Source of the DNA: Allokutzneria multivorans
GTDB taxonomy: Bacteria > Actinomycetota > Actinomycetes > Mycobacteriales > Pseudonocardiaceae
Assembly (NCBI RefSeq): GCF_039537405.1
Contig: NZ_BAABAL010000006.1
Coordinates: 124,001 to 188,000 of the forward strand
DNA: 64,000 nucleotides
Direction of reading: 5' to 3'
The notes beneath the pieces were generated by a model. The model was not told the DNA's origin. It searched no databases and saw only the letters and a list, made by a program, of their open reading frames with translations. Of this stretch, positions 35,742 through 43,919 are shown piece by piece. Position 1 is the stretch's first letter; the number at the start of each line of letters is the position of its first letter. The translations under genes and the position numbers were made by a program.

Positions 35742-36869
35742 CTAGCGGCGAACGGTGAGGCCGACCTTCTGGAACTCCTTCAGGTCGGAGTAGCCGGTCT
35801 TGGCCATCGCCCTGCGCAGCGCGCCGAACAGGTTGACCGTGCCGAACGGGTTGGAGGACGGCCCGAACAGCAGGGTCTCCAGGTCGTAGCTGCCGCCGGA
35901 GAAGCCGAACACGTCGCTGCGCGGCAGTGACGGGTGCGCGGCCGCGGCGGTCCAGTAGAAGCCCTGGCCGGGTGCCTCGTCGGCGTTGGTCAGCGACTCG
36001 CCGAGCATCACGGCGTCGGCACCGCAGGCGATGGCCTTGGCGATGTCACCGGAGTGCTTCATCGAGCCGTCGGCGATGATGTGCACGTAGCGGCCACCGG
36101 TCTCGTCCAGGTAGTCGCGGCGCGCGGCCGCGGCGTCGGCGATCGCGGAGGCCATCGGCACGCCGATCCCCAGCACCTGGTTCGTGGTGGTGGCGTGCGA
36201 CTCGCCGAAGCCGACGATCACGCCGGCCGCGCCGGTGCGCATGAGGTGCATGGCGGTGCGGTAGTCACCGGCACCACCGGCGATCACCGGGACGTCGAGG
36301 TCGGCGATGAAGCGCTTGAGGTTCAGCGGCTCGCCGTCCCGCTCCACGTGCTCGGCGGAGATGATCGTGCCCTGAAGGATCAGGATCTCCACGCCCGCGG
36401 CCAACAGGTCCGGGGTCAGCTCCTGAGCGTGCTGGGGGCTGACGCGGGCCGCGACGGTGACGCCGGACTCGCGGACGGTGCGGATCGCCTCGGTCAGCAG
36501 GTCCACCCGCACCGGAGCGGCGTGCAGCTCCTGCAGCAGCTTGACCGCCGCGTCGCCGTCCTCCTCCTCGGCCGCCTGGACGACGCGCAGCAGCGCCTCC
36601 TCCGGGTCGGCGTGCCGCGCCCACAGGCCCTCGGCGTTGAGCACCCCGAGCCCGCCCAGCTCACCGACGCGGACGGCGGTGCCGGGCGAGACGATGGCGT
36701 CCGTCGGGTGGGTGATCAGCGGGATCTCGAAGCGGTAGGCATCGATCTGCCACGCGAGCGACACGTCCTTTGAGGACCGGGTGCGCCGCGAGGGAACGAT
36801 CTCCACGTCGTCCAGACCGTAGGCCCGCATGGCCGTCCGGTTCATCCCGATCTCGACAAGATCCCGCAC
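35742..36869 (-). CDS. guaB3: GuaB3-family IMP dehydrogenase-related protein
   Basis: A 375-residue TIM-barrel protein of the IMPDH family without CBS domains, the size and sequence of actinobacterial GuaB3. Landmarks are SSKDVSLAW near 33, VIAGGAGDYRTAMHLM near 198, DGSMKHSGDIAKAIACGADAV near 265 and FGFSGGSYDLETLL near 325. At the position of the IMPDH catalytic loop (GPGSICTTR in GuaB below) this protein reads FGESHATTTNQV, so the usual nucleophilic Cys is not in place. It lies 30 bases downstream of guaB. Activity as IMP dehydrogenase, GMP reductase or a regulator is unsettled for the family. Confidence 0.92.
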   Translation of the reverse strand: MRDLVEIGMNRTAMRAYGLDDVEIVPSRRTRSSKDVSLAWQIDAYRFEIPLITHPTDAIVSPGTAVRVGELGGLGVLNAEGLWARHADPEEALLRVVQAAEEEDGDAAVKLLQELHAAPVRVDLLTEAIRTVRESGVTVAARVSPQHAQELTPDLLAAGVEILILQGTIISAEHVERDGEPLNLKRFIADLDVPVIAGGAGDYRTAMHLMRTGAAGVIVGFGESHATTTNQVLGIGVPMASAIADAAAARRDYLDETGGRYVHIIADGSMKHSGDIAKAIACGADAVMLGESLTNADEAPGQGFYWTAAAAHPSLPRSDVFGFSGGSYDLETLLFGPSSNPFGTVNLFGALRRAMAKTGYSDLKEFQKVGLTVRR

Positions 36870-36899
36870 GTCAGTCCTTTCTCAGTCAGGAGCAGGGGT

Positions 36900-38411
36900 T
36901 CACCGGGTGGTGTAGTTGGGCGCTTCCACCGTCATGGTGATGTCGTGCGGGTGGCTCTCCTTGAGCCCGGCGGCGGTGATCCGCACGAGCTGCGCCTGCT
37001 GGAGTTCGGCGATCCCGGCGGAGCCGGTGTAGCCCATGGCCGAGCGCAGGCCGCCGACGAGCTGGTGCACGACCTGGGAGAGCGGGCCGCGGAACGGCGT
37101 GCGGCCCTCGATGCCCTCGGGGACGAGCTTGTCCTCGGAGAGCACGTCGTCCTGGAAGTAGCGGTCCTTGGAGTAGGACTTCGCCTGGCCGCGCGACTGC
37201 ATCGCGCCGAGCGAGCCCATGCCGCGGTAGGTCTTGAACTGCTTGCCGTTGACCAGGATCAGGTCGCCGGGCGACTCGGCGGTGCCCGCGAGCAGGCTGC
37301 CGAGCATGACCGTGCTGGCGCCCGCCGCGATGGCCTTGGCGATGTCACCGGAGTACTGGATGCCGCCGTCACCGATCAGCGGGACGCCCGCGGCCTGGCA
37401 GGCGAGGCTCGCCTCGTAGATGGCGGTGATCTGCGGGGCGCCGACACCGGCGACGACGCGCGTGGTGCAGATGGAGCCCGGGCCGACGCCGACCTTGATC
37501 GCGTCCGCGCCCGCGTCGATCAGCGCCTGGGCGCCCGCGCGGGTGGCCACGTTGCCGCCGACGACGTCGACGTTGTCGCCGAGCTCGCCCTTGAGCTTGG
37601 CCACCATCTCCAGCACGTTGCGCTGGTGGCCGTGGGCGCTGTCCACCACGATCACGTCGACGCCCGCCTCGTTGAGCAGCATCGCGCGCTGGTAGGACTC
37701 CTCGCCGGTGCCGACCGCGGCGCCGACGACGAGCCTGCCGTCCGGGTCCTTGGTGGCCAGCGGGTACTTCTCGGTCTTGACGAAGTCCTTGACGGTGATC
37801 AGCCCGCGCAGCCGGTTGTCGCCGTCCACGATCGGCAGCTTCTCGATCTTGTGGCGGCGCAGCAGGCCGAGCGCGGCCTCGGCCGAGACGCCGATCTGGG
37901 CGGTGACCAGCGGGCCCTTGGTCATCACCTCGTGCACCGGCTTGCTGTGGTCCATCTCGAACCGCATGTCGCGGTTGGTGATGATGCCGACCAGGATGCC
38001 GTCGTCGTCGGTGACCGGGACGCCGGAGATGCGGAAGCGGGCGCACAGCGCGTCCACCTCGGCCAGCGTGTCCTCCGGGGAGCAGGTCACCGGGTCGGTC
38101 ACCATGCCGGCCTCGGAGCGCTTGACCACCTCGACCAGCGCGGCCTGGGCCTCCGCGGCGATGTTGCGGTGCAGCACGCCCATGCCACCGGCGCGGGCCA
38201 TGGCGATCGCCATCCGGGCCTCGGTGACGGTGTCCATGGCCGAGGAGACCAGCGGCACGCGGAGGGTGATGTTGCGGGAGATCCGGGTGCTGGTGTCGAC
38301 CTCGTTCGGCACCACGTCCGACGCGGCTGGCAACAGCAGCACGTCGTCGAAGGTCAACCCGAGCATTGCGAACTTGGACGGAACGCCGTGAGCGGAGAGC
38401 TCGCTGGTCAT
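36900..38411 (-). CDS. guaB: IMP dehydrogenase
   Basis: A 503-residue enzyme oxidising IMP to XMP, the committed step to GMP. The barrel starts GLTFDDVLLLP (near 18), then two CBS domains (about 110-225; for example VTDDDGILVGIITNRDMRF), the active-site loop GPGSICTTRVV near 320 with the catalytic Cys, GDGGIQYSGDIAKAIAAGA near 375 and the flap (YFQDD) near 425. ATG 38411 gives the normal length; an extended upstream frame has no IMPDH similarity. guaB3 and the five-TM gene follow on the same transcript. Confidence 0.96.
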   Translation of the reverse strand: MTSELSAHGVPSKFAMLGLTFDDVLLLPAASDVVPNEVDTSTRISRNITLRVPLVSSAMDTVTEARMAIAMARAGGMGVLHRNIAAEAQAALVEVVKRSEAGMVTDPVTCSPEDTLAEVDALCARFRISGVPVTDDDGILVGIITNRDMRFEMDHSKPVHEVMTKGPLVTAQIGVSAEAALGLLRRHKIEKLPIVDGDNRLRGLITVKDFVKTEKYPLATKDPDGRLVVGAAVGTGEESYQRAMLLNEAGVDVIVVDSAHGHQRNVLEMVAKLKGELGDNVDVVGGNVATRAGAQALIDAGADAIKVGVGPGSICTTRVVAGVGAPQITAIYEASLACQAAGVPLIGDGGIQYSGDIAKAIAAGASTVMLGSLLAGTAESPGDLILVNGKQFKTYRGMGSLGAMQSRGQAKSYSKDRYFQDDVLSEDKLVPEGIEGRTPFRGPLSQVVHQLVGGLRSAMGYTGSAGIAELQQAQLVRITAAGLKESHPHDITMTVEAPNYTTR

Positions 38412-38685
38412 GGCGGGTAGTAGACCTTCCTGCGGTACCGGTTGCTTCTGACTGCTGACGTGGGTCACCGGCCTGGTGGGATCAGGCGTCCATGCTAACC
38501 GCACGGCCCCACCCCGAATCGCACCGCCGCTGGTCACGCCCATCACGTCCGGCACCCTCCCGGCACGGCCGCTGACACCGTTGTCAAGGGCCCGGGCAAC
38601 CGCTCCCAGCGCGCGGCGCACCTATAGCAGATTCCATCGGACCACCGAGGGACGCCGAGCGGGCGGGGCGGGTACGGTGCCAGAC

Positions 38686-39072
38686 GTGCCGCACGACGCC
38701 TTGCCCCCTGACCCGTTCGCGGGCGACCCGAACGACCCCGCTCGGGCGCTGGACGCGGTCCAGGAGGACCCGGCCGAGCCGCTGACCGAGCACGAGCGCG
38801 CGGAACTGCTCTCCGACCTCACCGACCTCGCGGTCTACCAGGCGCTGCTGGAGCCGCGCGAGATCAGGGGCATCGTGGTCGACTGCGGTGACTGCAGCGA
38901 GCCGCACTACCACGACTGGGAGCTGCTGCGGGCGAGCCTGCACCAGCTGCTCAAGGACGGCAGGATGCGGCCGCACGAGCCCGCGTTCGACCCGGACCCC
39001 TCGTCCTACGTGACCTGGGAGTACTGCCGTGGTTTCGCCGACGGCGTGACCACGATCGAGAGCAGGCGCTAG
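38686..39072 (+). CDS. DUF5319-type conserved protein (Rv3412-like)
   Basis: A 128-residue acidic cytoplasmic protein. It opens VPHDALPPDPFAGDPNDP, continues into a helical region (LTEHERAELLSDLTDLAVYQ), and has the conserved VVDCGDCSEPHYHDWELL near 64, where closely spaced Cys and His could bind metal. Position between guaB and rsdA equals Rv3412 in M. tuberculosis. TACGGT (38673-38678) ends 8 bases before GTG 38686, consistent with a leaderless message; GTG 38677 is an alternative. Function unknown. Confidence 0.85.
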   Translation: MPHDALPPDPFAGDPNDPARALDAVQEDPAEPLTEHERAELLSDLTDLAVYQALLEPREIRGIVVDCGDCSEPHYHDWELLRASLHQLLKDGRMRPHEPAFDPDPSSYVTWEYCRGFADGVTTIESRR

Positions 39073-39085
39073 CCCGAACACACAC

Positions 39086-39115
39086 ATCCCGCAGCACGCA
39101 CGCGCGCTGCGGGAT
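39086..39115. terminator. Bidirectional terminator between DUF5319 gene and rsdA
   Basis: ATCCCGCAGC (39086-39095) and GCTGCGGGAT (39106-39115) form a perfect 10-bp stem with a 10-base loop, followed by TTCGC. It lies between the ends of two convergent genes. Confidence 0.75.
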
Positions 39116-39134
39116 TTCGCGTGGTCTCGTTCGC

Positions 39135-40148
39135 TCAGCCGCCGGTCGTGGGACCGGCGACGGCCGGGCCCGGGGGCTGCGGCTGGGGCTGCCCCGCGCG
39201 GGGGCTGCCCTCGGTGGTGCCACCGTTGGGGCTGGTCCCCGTTCCCCCGGTGCCACCCGTGCCACCCGTGGTGGAGTCGGTGGTCGACGGCGTGGTCGTC
39301 ACCGGCGGGGTGGTCGTGGTCGGCGGGACCGTGGTGGTCGTCGGCGGGACCGTCGTGGTGGTCGAGACCGAGGTGTTGGAGTTGCTCTGCTGCACCGTGG
39401 TCGGCGACGGGTTGCCCGGGGTCGGCGACGGGGTCACCGAGGGGTTGTTCACCGGCGGCGGCGGAGGCGTCTGCGGCGAGGAGGTCACCAGCTGCTTGAC
39501 CAGGTTCTGGTGCTGGTCGATCAGCGCGGCAGCCCCGTCCTCGACGGCGATGACCTCGAGCTTCTTCACCGCGCGGGTCAGCGCGGCGGCGGCCTCGTTG
39601 TAGTTGCCGTGGCGCAGCGCGAAGGCGGCCAGGTTGAGGTCGTCCTTGGCGGAGACCGCTGCCTCGACCGACTTGGCGTGGTCGGAGTAGAGCACCTTGG
39701 CCAGGCCCCAGAGCGCGTCACCGGGCTGGGCGTCGCGGGCGGCGAGACCGACGCCGGTGAAGGCGATGGCCAGCACGGCGGCCGCGGAGGCCAGCGGGAT
39801 CAGCAGGCGGTGCCGCGGCCTGCGCTTGGCCTTGGCGGCCTCGATGGTGGCGACGGCCGTCTCCAGGTCGACCAGCTCGCCGATCGACTCCGAGTCGACC
39901 TCCCTGCGCCACGAGAGCAGCAGGGCGGACAGTTCGGGGTCGGCGATGCCGCCGCTCACGGAGTCGGAGGAGCGCAGCGTGTCCAGCAGCGCGTCGTCCG
40001 CCTGCACCGCCACGAAGTCGAGTGCCTCGTTGGTGTCGCCGTCCTCGGCGGACCAAGCGGTGTCCGAGTGCAGGACCACGGAGGACCGCCGCTGTCGACC
40101 GATCCGTCGCACGGTCGGACCGTCCAGGTCGTCGTTCCGCTCAACCAT
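39135..40148 (-). CDS. rsdA: Anti-sigma-D factor RsdA
   Basis: A 337-residue single-pass membrane anti-sigma factor. The cytoplasmic N-terminus (about 1-110) includes ADPELSALLLSWRREVDSE, part of the sigma-binding segment. A transmembrane helix lies at about 114-136 and an outer helical region (SVEAAVSAKDDLNLAAFALR) at about 160-215. From about 225 a long Pro/Thr/Gly-rich tail crosses the wall. It starts immediately after the sigD stop (TGAATG), so stoichiometric synthesis with SigD is likely. Order and architecture match Rv3413c, whose product holds SigD until regulated proteolysis. Confidence 0.9.
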   Translation of the reverse strand: MVERNDDLDGPTVRRIGRQRRSSVVLHSDTAWSAEDGDTNEALDFVAVQADDALLDTLRSSDSVSGGIADPELSALLLSWRREVDSESIGELVDLETAVATIEAAKAKRRPRHRLLIPLASAAAVLAIAFTGVGLAARDAQPGDALWGLAKVLYSDHAKSVEAAVSAKDDLNLAAFALRHGNYNEAAAALTRAVKKLEVIAVEDGAAALIDQHQNLVKQLVTSSPQTPPPPPVNNPSVTPSPTPGNPSPTTVQQSNSNTSVSTTTTVPPTTTTVPPTTTTPPVTTTPSTTDSTTGGTGGTGGTGTSPNGGTTEGSPRAGQPQPQPPGPAVAGPTTGG

Positions 40149-40721
40149 TCAGTACACCTCCTCCGCCGCTAACGTCTTCCGCAACCTGGCCAGCGCGCGG
40201 TGCTGGGCGACCCGCACGGCTCCCGGAGTGGAGCCGACCGCGTCGGCCGTCTCCTCGGCGGAGAGACCGACGACCACCCGCAGCATGAGGATCTCGCGCT
40301 GCTTGGGCGGGAGCACCCGCATGATCTGTGCCATGCGCTCGGAGAGCTCACCCTGCATGGCCCGCTGTTCCGGACCGGCGCCGGTCTCCGGGGAGTCCGG
40401 TACCTCCGAAACCGGTTCGGACCGGTTGCGTGCGGCCGAGCGGTGCGCGTCCGCGACCTTGTGCGCGGCAATGCCGTACACGAAGGCCAGGAACGGCCTT
40501 CCCTGGTCCCGGTAGTTCGGCAGCGCCGTCAGCACGGCGAGACACACCTCCTGGGCCACGTCGTCCGCGGATGCGTACGACCGCTCTTGCCTTCCGACTC
40601 TGGCGCGGCAGTACCGCACCACAAGGGGACGGATAGCTGCCAGTAGGCGCTCGATCGCCTGGCGGTCGCCATCGAGCGAAGCACCTACAAGGGCGTCCAG
40701 CCCGTCCCCCATGTTGGTCAT
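40149..40721 (-). CDS. sigD: ECF sigma factor SigD
   Basis: A 190-residue ECF sigma factor. Region 2 spans about 20-92 (ASADDVAQEVCLAVLTALP; FLAFVYGIAAHKVADAHR) and region 4 about 125-182 (LPPKQREILMLRVVVGLSAE; GAVRVAQHRALARLRKTL). Location beside rsdA and guaB matches Rv3414c. SigD of M. tuberculosis supports starvation and cell-envelope functions, so the same is inferred. Codon 184 near the end is TTA (40172-40170), a rare codon in this DNA that could place full-length SigD under a bldA-like tRNA. rsdA follows with no gap. Confidence 0.93.
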   Translation of the reverse strand: MTNMGDGLDALVGASLDGDRQAIERLLAAIRPLVVRYCRARVGRQERSYASADDVAQEVCLAVLTALPNYRDQGRPFLAFVYGIAAHKVADAHRSAARNRSEPVSEVPDSPETGAGPEQRAMQGELSERMAQIMRVLPPKQREILMLRVVVGLSAEETADAVGSTPGAVRVAQHRALARLRKTLAAEEVY

Positions 40722-40885
40722 CGTTGAGAGCAGCCCAAGTGTTACGAGTTGGCGGACCGATAGTTGTTTTTCGGTAACCGGTTCCGCCGCTCCGGTCGCT
40801 TCTCACCGTACCCGGCGGCACGGCCGGTTCGGGGAAGCGGGGCGGAATCGGTACCGGATCACGGAGATCCACCTGCGGAAACGAA

Positions 40886-40913
40886 GGGAGCCCGGCGCGG
40901 TGGCCGGGCTCCC
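40886..40913 (-). terminator. Terminator after the bldM-like gene
   Basis: GGGAGCCCGGC (40886-40896) and GCCGGGCTCCC (40903-40913) form a perfect 11-bp stem with a 6-base loop, about 45 bases past the bldM-like stop on the minus strand, followed there by TTCGTTT. It separates this operon from sigD. Confidence 0.8.
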
Positions 40914-40957
40914 CCGTTGATGACGAGTACCTGTCGTACGAGTGCCTGTGGTGCGAC

Positions 40958-41554
40958 CTAGGAGACCAGGCCGCGCCGGAAGCCGTGGGCGACAGCCTGG
41001 GCACGGTCGCGAACGCCGAGCTTGCGGAACAAGCGGCGTGCGTGGGTCTTGACCGTGTCCTCGGACAGGTAGAGCTCACGGCCGATCTGGCCGTTGCTCT
41101 TGCCCTGGCTCATCCCGCGCAGCACCTGGAGCTCCCGCTCGGTGAGCTGGACCCCCGGGTCGGAGGGCTGGCGCGGGGCCGGGACGGAGGTGCTGGCGAG
41201 CGTGTGCGCCAGTGCGGCGACCAGTTCCGGACGCGAGGCGTCCCACCTCAGGTAGCCACGTGCCCCTCCAGCGATGGCGGCCGCGATGCTTCCGGCGTCG
41301 TCAGGAGCGCCGAAAACGATCACGTTCGCCTGCGGGTGGGCGGAGACGAGGCGACGAGTCGCCTCGACGCCCGTTGGCACAGCGCGTTGAGTGCCCACCA
41401 GGACGACGTCGACTGCCTGCCGTGAGAAGCGCGCGAGCAGCTCATCACCGTGAGCCACACAGTCGATGCGACTCACACCGGGGACAGCCGACATCACGCG
41501 GGTGAGACCCTCCCGGACGCTGCGCCGGTCATCACAGATCAGGACCGTCGTCAC
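40958..41554 (-). CDS. BldM-like orphan response regulator lacking the phospho-acceptor Asp
   Basis: A 198-residue protein with a receiver-like domain (VLICDDRRSVREGLTRVM) and a C-terminal LuxR helix-turn-helix (LTERELQVLRGMSQGKSNGQ; EDTVKTHARRLFRKLG). The overall sequence is close to Streptomyces BldM, a developmental regulator located by sigD, whiD and guaB. After strand 3 (VDVVLV), where the phospho-acceptor Asp is expected, this protein has Gly (VGTQRAVPTG), so phosphorylation at that site is impossible. The acidic pair CDD remains. It overlaps the 3' end of the upstream gene by 23 bases. A GTG start follows AAGGGG. Confidence 0.9.
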   Translation of the reverse strand: MTTVLICDDRRSVREGLTRVMSAVPGVSRIDCVAHGDELLARFSRQAVDVVLVGTQRAVPTGVEATRRLVSAHPQANVIVFGAPDDAGSIAAAIAGGARGYLRWDASRPELVAALAHTLASTSVPAPRQPSDPGVQLTERELQVLRGMSQGKSNGQIGRELYLSEDTVKTHARRLFRKLGVRDRAQAVAHGFRRGLVS

Positions 41555-42575
41555 GGGAACCCCTTCCTACAGCCGAGTGACGTTCAACATCCCTATCGGA
41601 CGCTTCGAGCCGAACCTTGACACGATCCGGTGCTTTATCCGTCAAGAAATTCGTCCACTCGTTCGTGGCACTCCGGTCACTGGAACGGAGCAACCACGAG
41701 GGTAGCCAGGGCGAGGCCGGGATCAACCTCCGTTTGCCGGTATCCGCATGGCCGATGACGTGCGACAACGCGTGCCTGGCCAGCTCGTTCCAGCGCTCCC
41801 GCTCGGCGGGAACGGCCGTCGCCAGGACGAGTGCTCCGGGCCAGGTGAGTGACGCGAGTCTCAGCTCGCACGTCCGTGCTACCACCTTTTGGAGCAACGG
41901 AACGGACTCCGATGAGCCCAGAGTGTTCAGGGCGACCCCGAGAACGATCTCCGTCTTGAGGTGGTGCCGTAACGAATCCAGGGTCCGCAGAAGATGAAAC
42001 CCTTTTTGAGCCTCGTTCAGCGCACGCTCTGGATCATCACCGGCGAGCGCCAGCTCGGCCGCCACCCAGCGCAACCGCAGCCGTCCGCGCCAGCCGAGCG
42101 GGCGCTCCCGAAAGGCTTCCTCGGCACGGGCGTGCAGGCGCCGCGCCAGAGCGAGCCTGCCGAGGCCGAGCTCGTCGGCGGCCAGCCCGAGCCGGGCGTC
42201 CAGTTCGGCGCCCACGACGTCCACGTCGTCCGGATCGGCTTCCCCCGACACCTGCGCGCCGAGGACGAGCGCGAGCGCCCGTGCGTCGAGATCGCGAGCG
42301 GGACCGTGACAGCCGACCTGGCGGTAGTGCGAGGCGAGCGTGCTCGCGGCGAGCGAGGCGAACAGCGGGGCGCTGTCGTGTCCTCTTACTAAGGGGGCCA
42401 GTGCGGTGGCCGCCGCCGCGTAGGAGCCCTGACCGCCGAGCACCACCCCCGCGAGCCAACGCCGCCGTGGATCGGCACTGCGGGCGGCGCCGTGCACGTT
42501 CGCGTCGGGGTGGGCGCCGAAGGCCGCATCGCGGAGGCGCACTCCGGGCGGAGGCACCTCTGAGCGCTCAGGCAC
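41532..42575 (-). CDS. Conserved helical-repeat protein (position of Rv3415c)
   Basis: A 347-residue, mostly helical, Arg/Ala/Leu-rich protein, probably with tetratricopeptide-like helix pairs (YAAAATALAPLVRG; ALARRLHARAEEAF; DDPERALNEAQKGFHLL). It lies between the MerR-B12 regulator and the bldM-like gene, the place of Rv3415c in M. tuberculosis. The GTG start overlaps the upstream stop by 8 bases and its stop overlaps the bldM-like start by 23 bases, so the three genes are one coupled operon. Codon 62 is TTA (42392-42390) within a run of rare codons. Function unknown; a regulatory scaffold is plausible. Confidence 0.75.
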   Translation of the reverse strand: MPERSEVPPPGVRLRDAAFGAHPDANVHGAARSADPRRRWLAGVVLGGQGSYAAAATALAPLVRGHDSAPLFASLAASTLASHYRQVGCHGPARDLDARALALVLGAQVSGEADPDDVDVVGAELDARLGLAADELGLGRLALARRLHARAEEAFRERPLGWRGRLRLRWVAAELALAGDDPERALNEAQKGFHLLRTLDSLRHHLKTEIVLGVALNTLGSSESVPLLQKVVARTCELRLASLTWPGALVLATAVPAERERWNELARHALSHVIGHADTGKRRLIPASPWLPSWLLRSSDRSATNEWTNFLTDKAPDRVKVRLEASDRDVERHSAVGRGSRDDGPDL

Positions 42576-43710
42576 CCGGGTTGACGGCGCGGACGACGCG
42601 CTCCGTGCCGGTGCTCAGGTCGTCCAGGTGCTGCACGTGCCGGGGCAGGTCGATCGCGGCCCATCCCGGACCGCCGACGAACAGCCGCGTCCGCTGGCGG
42701 GTCTTCGGCAGCGCGTCGAATACCGAGGCGTCGGCGTTGCGCGGCAGGTGCGCCCAGAGCACCACGGCGGCGGGGGCGAGCCGACGCGCCGCCGCGGCCA
42801 GGGCGTCGATGGGCAGGGAGGCGCCGAGCCTGCGCACCGAGACCCCGTTGAGCGCGAGCGAACAGGACAGCGGGTAGAGAGGAAGGCTGTGCTGTTCCTC
42901 CGGCACGCACGCGAGCAGGACCGGGCGCGGGTTGCGGGGTGGCGGGGCCAGCGCGATCACGCGGCTGAGCGCCACGATGATCTCCTCGCTGAGCAGCCGC
43001 TCGATCTCCACGCCGACCCCGGCGTGCTCCCAGCGCTCCGCCAGCGCGCACAGCACCGGCCGGATCACCTCGTCCCAGGTGGACACGACCCCGTCCTCGG
43101 CGAGCGCCTTCGCGAGCACCTGCTGGATGGCGTCGGCGTCCATCGCCAGCGCGGCCCGGCTCAGCCCGCGCGCGGTGCGGCTGGCCCCGGGCAGCTTCAG
43201 CCCGCGCCCGCCCTGGCGCCCGCGGTCCACGCCCAGCGGGCCACCGTCTCCCCCGCTGATCAGCAGGGGCGGGTTCTCCTCACCCTCGTACTCGTAGTCC
43301 TCGGCCGCGCCGCTGCGCCCGCCGCTGACGAGCAGCTCGATGCCGACCGGGTGCGCGGCGACCCGCTCGACCCGGGCGGGGGAGGCGGGCAGTCGCACGC
43401 TCAGCGCGTAGCGGGCGGCGTCGGCGGGGGAGGCCCCGCGCAGCAGCGCCCGCTGCATCAGCTCCAGCCGCGCGATGTCCTTCGAGCCGTACCGGCGGTG
43501 CCTGCCGCTGGTGTGGCCGCTCGGGCCGAGTCCGTACCGGCGGTCCCACGTCCGCAGTGTCGCGGGGGCTACGCCGAGCCTGCTGGCCACCGCAGCGACC
43601 GTGAGCCGCGGCTCCTCGTGGACGCCGTCGGAACCGGTGCCCACGAAGTCCTCCAGCCCGGCTTGAAACGCGGCCCCGAGGGGTACACCGCGCCCAGGCT
43701 GAGTCGTCAC
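42568..43710 (-). CDS. MerR-family regulator with B12-binding-like domain
   Basis: A 380-residue regulator resembling CarH/LitR photoreceptors. The MerR helix-turn-helix reads LTVAAVASRLGVAPATLRTW (about 36-55) with DRRYGLGPSG; a helical B12-cap region spans about 190-255; and a Rossmann B12 domain runs from about 268 (PVLLACVPEEQHSLPLYPLS). CarH proteins bind adenosylcobalamin through a His in a DxHxxG-type motif; here the segment is EEQHSLP, keeping His but not Gly, so cobalamin or light sensing is possible but not assured. It is divergent from whiB across a gap with paired direct repeats. Confidence 0.87.
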   Translation of the reverse strand: MTTQPGRGVPLGAAFQAGLEDFVGTGSDGVHEEPRLTVAAVASRLGVAPATLRTWDRRYGLGPSGHTSGRHRRYGSKDIARLELMQRALLRGASPADAARYALSVRLPASPARVERVAAHPVGIELLVSGGRSGAAEDYEYEGEENPPLLISGGDGGPLGVDRGRQGGRGLKLPGASRTARGLSRAALAMDADAIQQVLAKALAEDGVVSTWDEVIRPVLCALAERWEHAGVGVEIERLLSEEIIVALSRVIALAPPPRNPRPVLLACVPEEQHSLPLYPLSCSLALNGVSVRRLGASLPIDALAAAARRLAPAAVVLWAHLPRNADASVFDALPKTRQRTRLFVGGPGWAAIDLPRHVQHLDDLSTGTERVVRAVNPGA

Positions 43711-43796
43711 GACGCAAATGTTCCGGCTCCATCACCCGGACGGCAACCCGGATCGTGATCTCAAGGTCCTCACCAGGGGCGCTTGGTCACCCGCAG

Positions 43797-43841
43797 TTGA
43801 ACAAGGTATGACGCGAAAGGTTATTGAACAAGTTTTGACTC
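43797..43841. promoter_or_regulatory. Paired 18-bp direct repeats between MerR-B12 and whiB
   Basis: TTGAACAAGGTATGACGC (43797-43814) and TTGAACAAGTTTTGACTC (43824-43841) agree at 15 of 18 positions with centres 27 bases apart. They lie in the 209-base divergent gap, and the second contains a TTGACT that may be a -35 element of whiB. Direct-repeat operators are typical of CarH-type MerR proteins, so the neighbouring regulator is a candidate. Inference only. Confidence 0.5.
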
Positions 43842-43919
43842 GGTTCTACGGTTGACCCAGCACCGTGCGGGAAAGACCAAGGCAGCACAACCCAGACTTT
43901 GGTGAGGAGGCGGTCGGCG

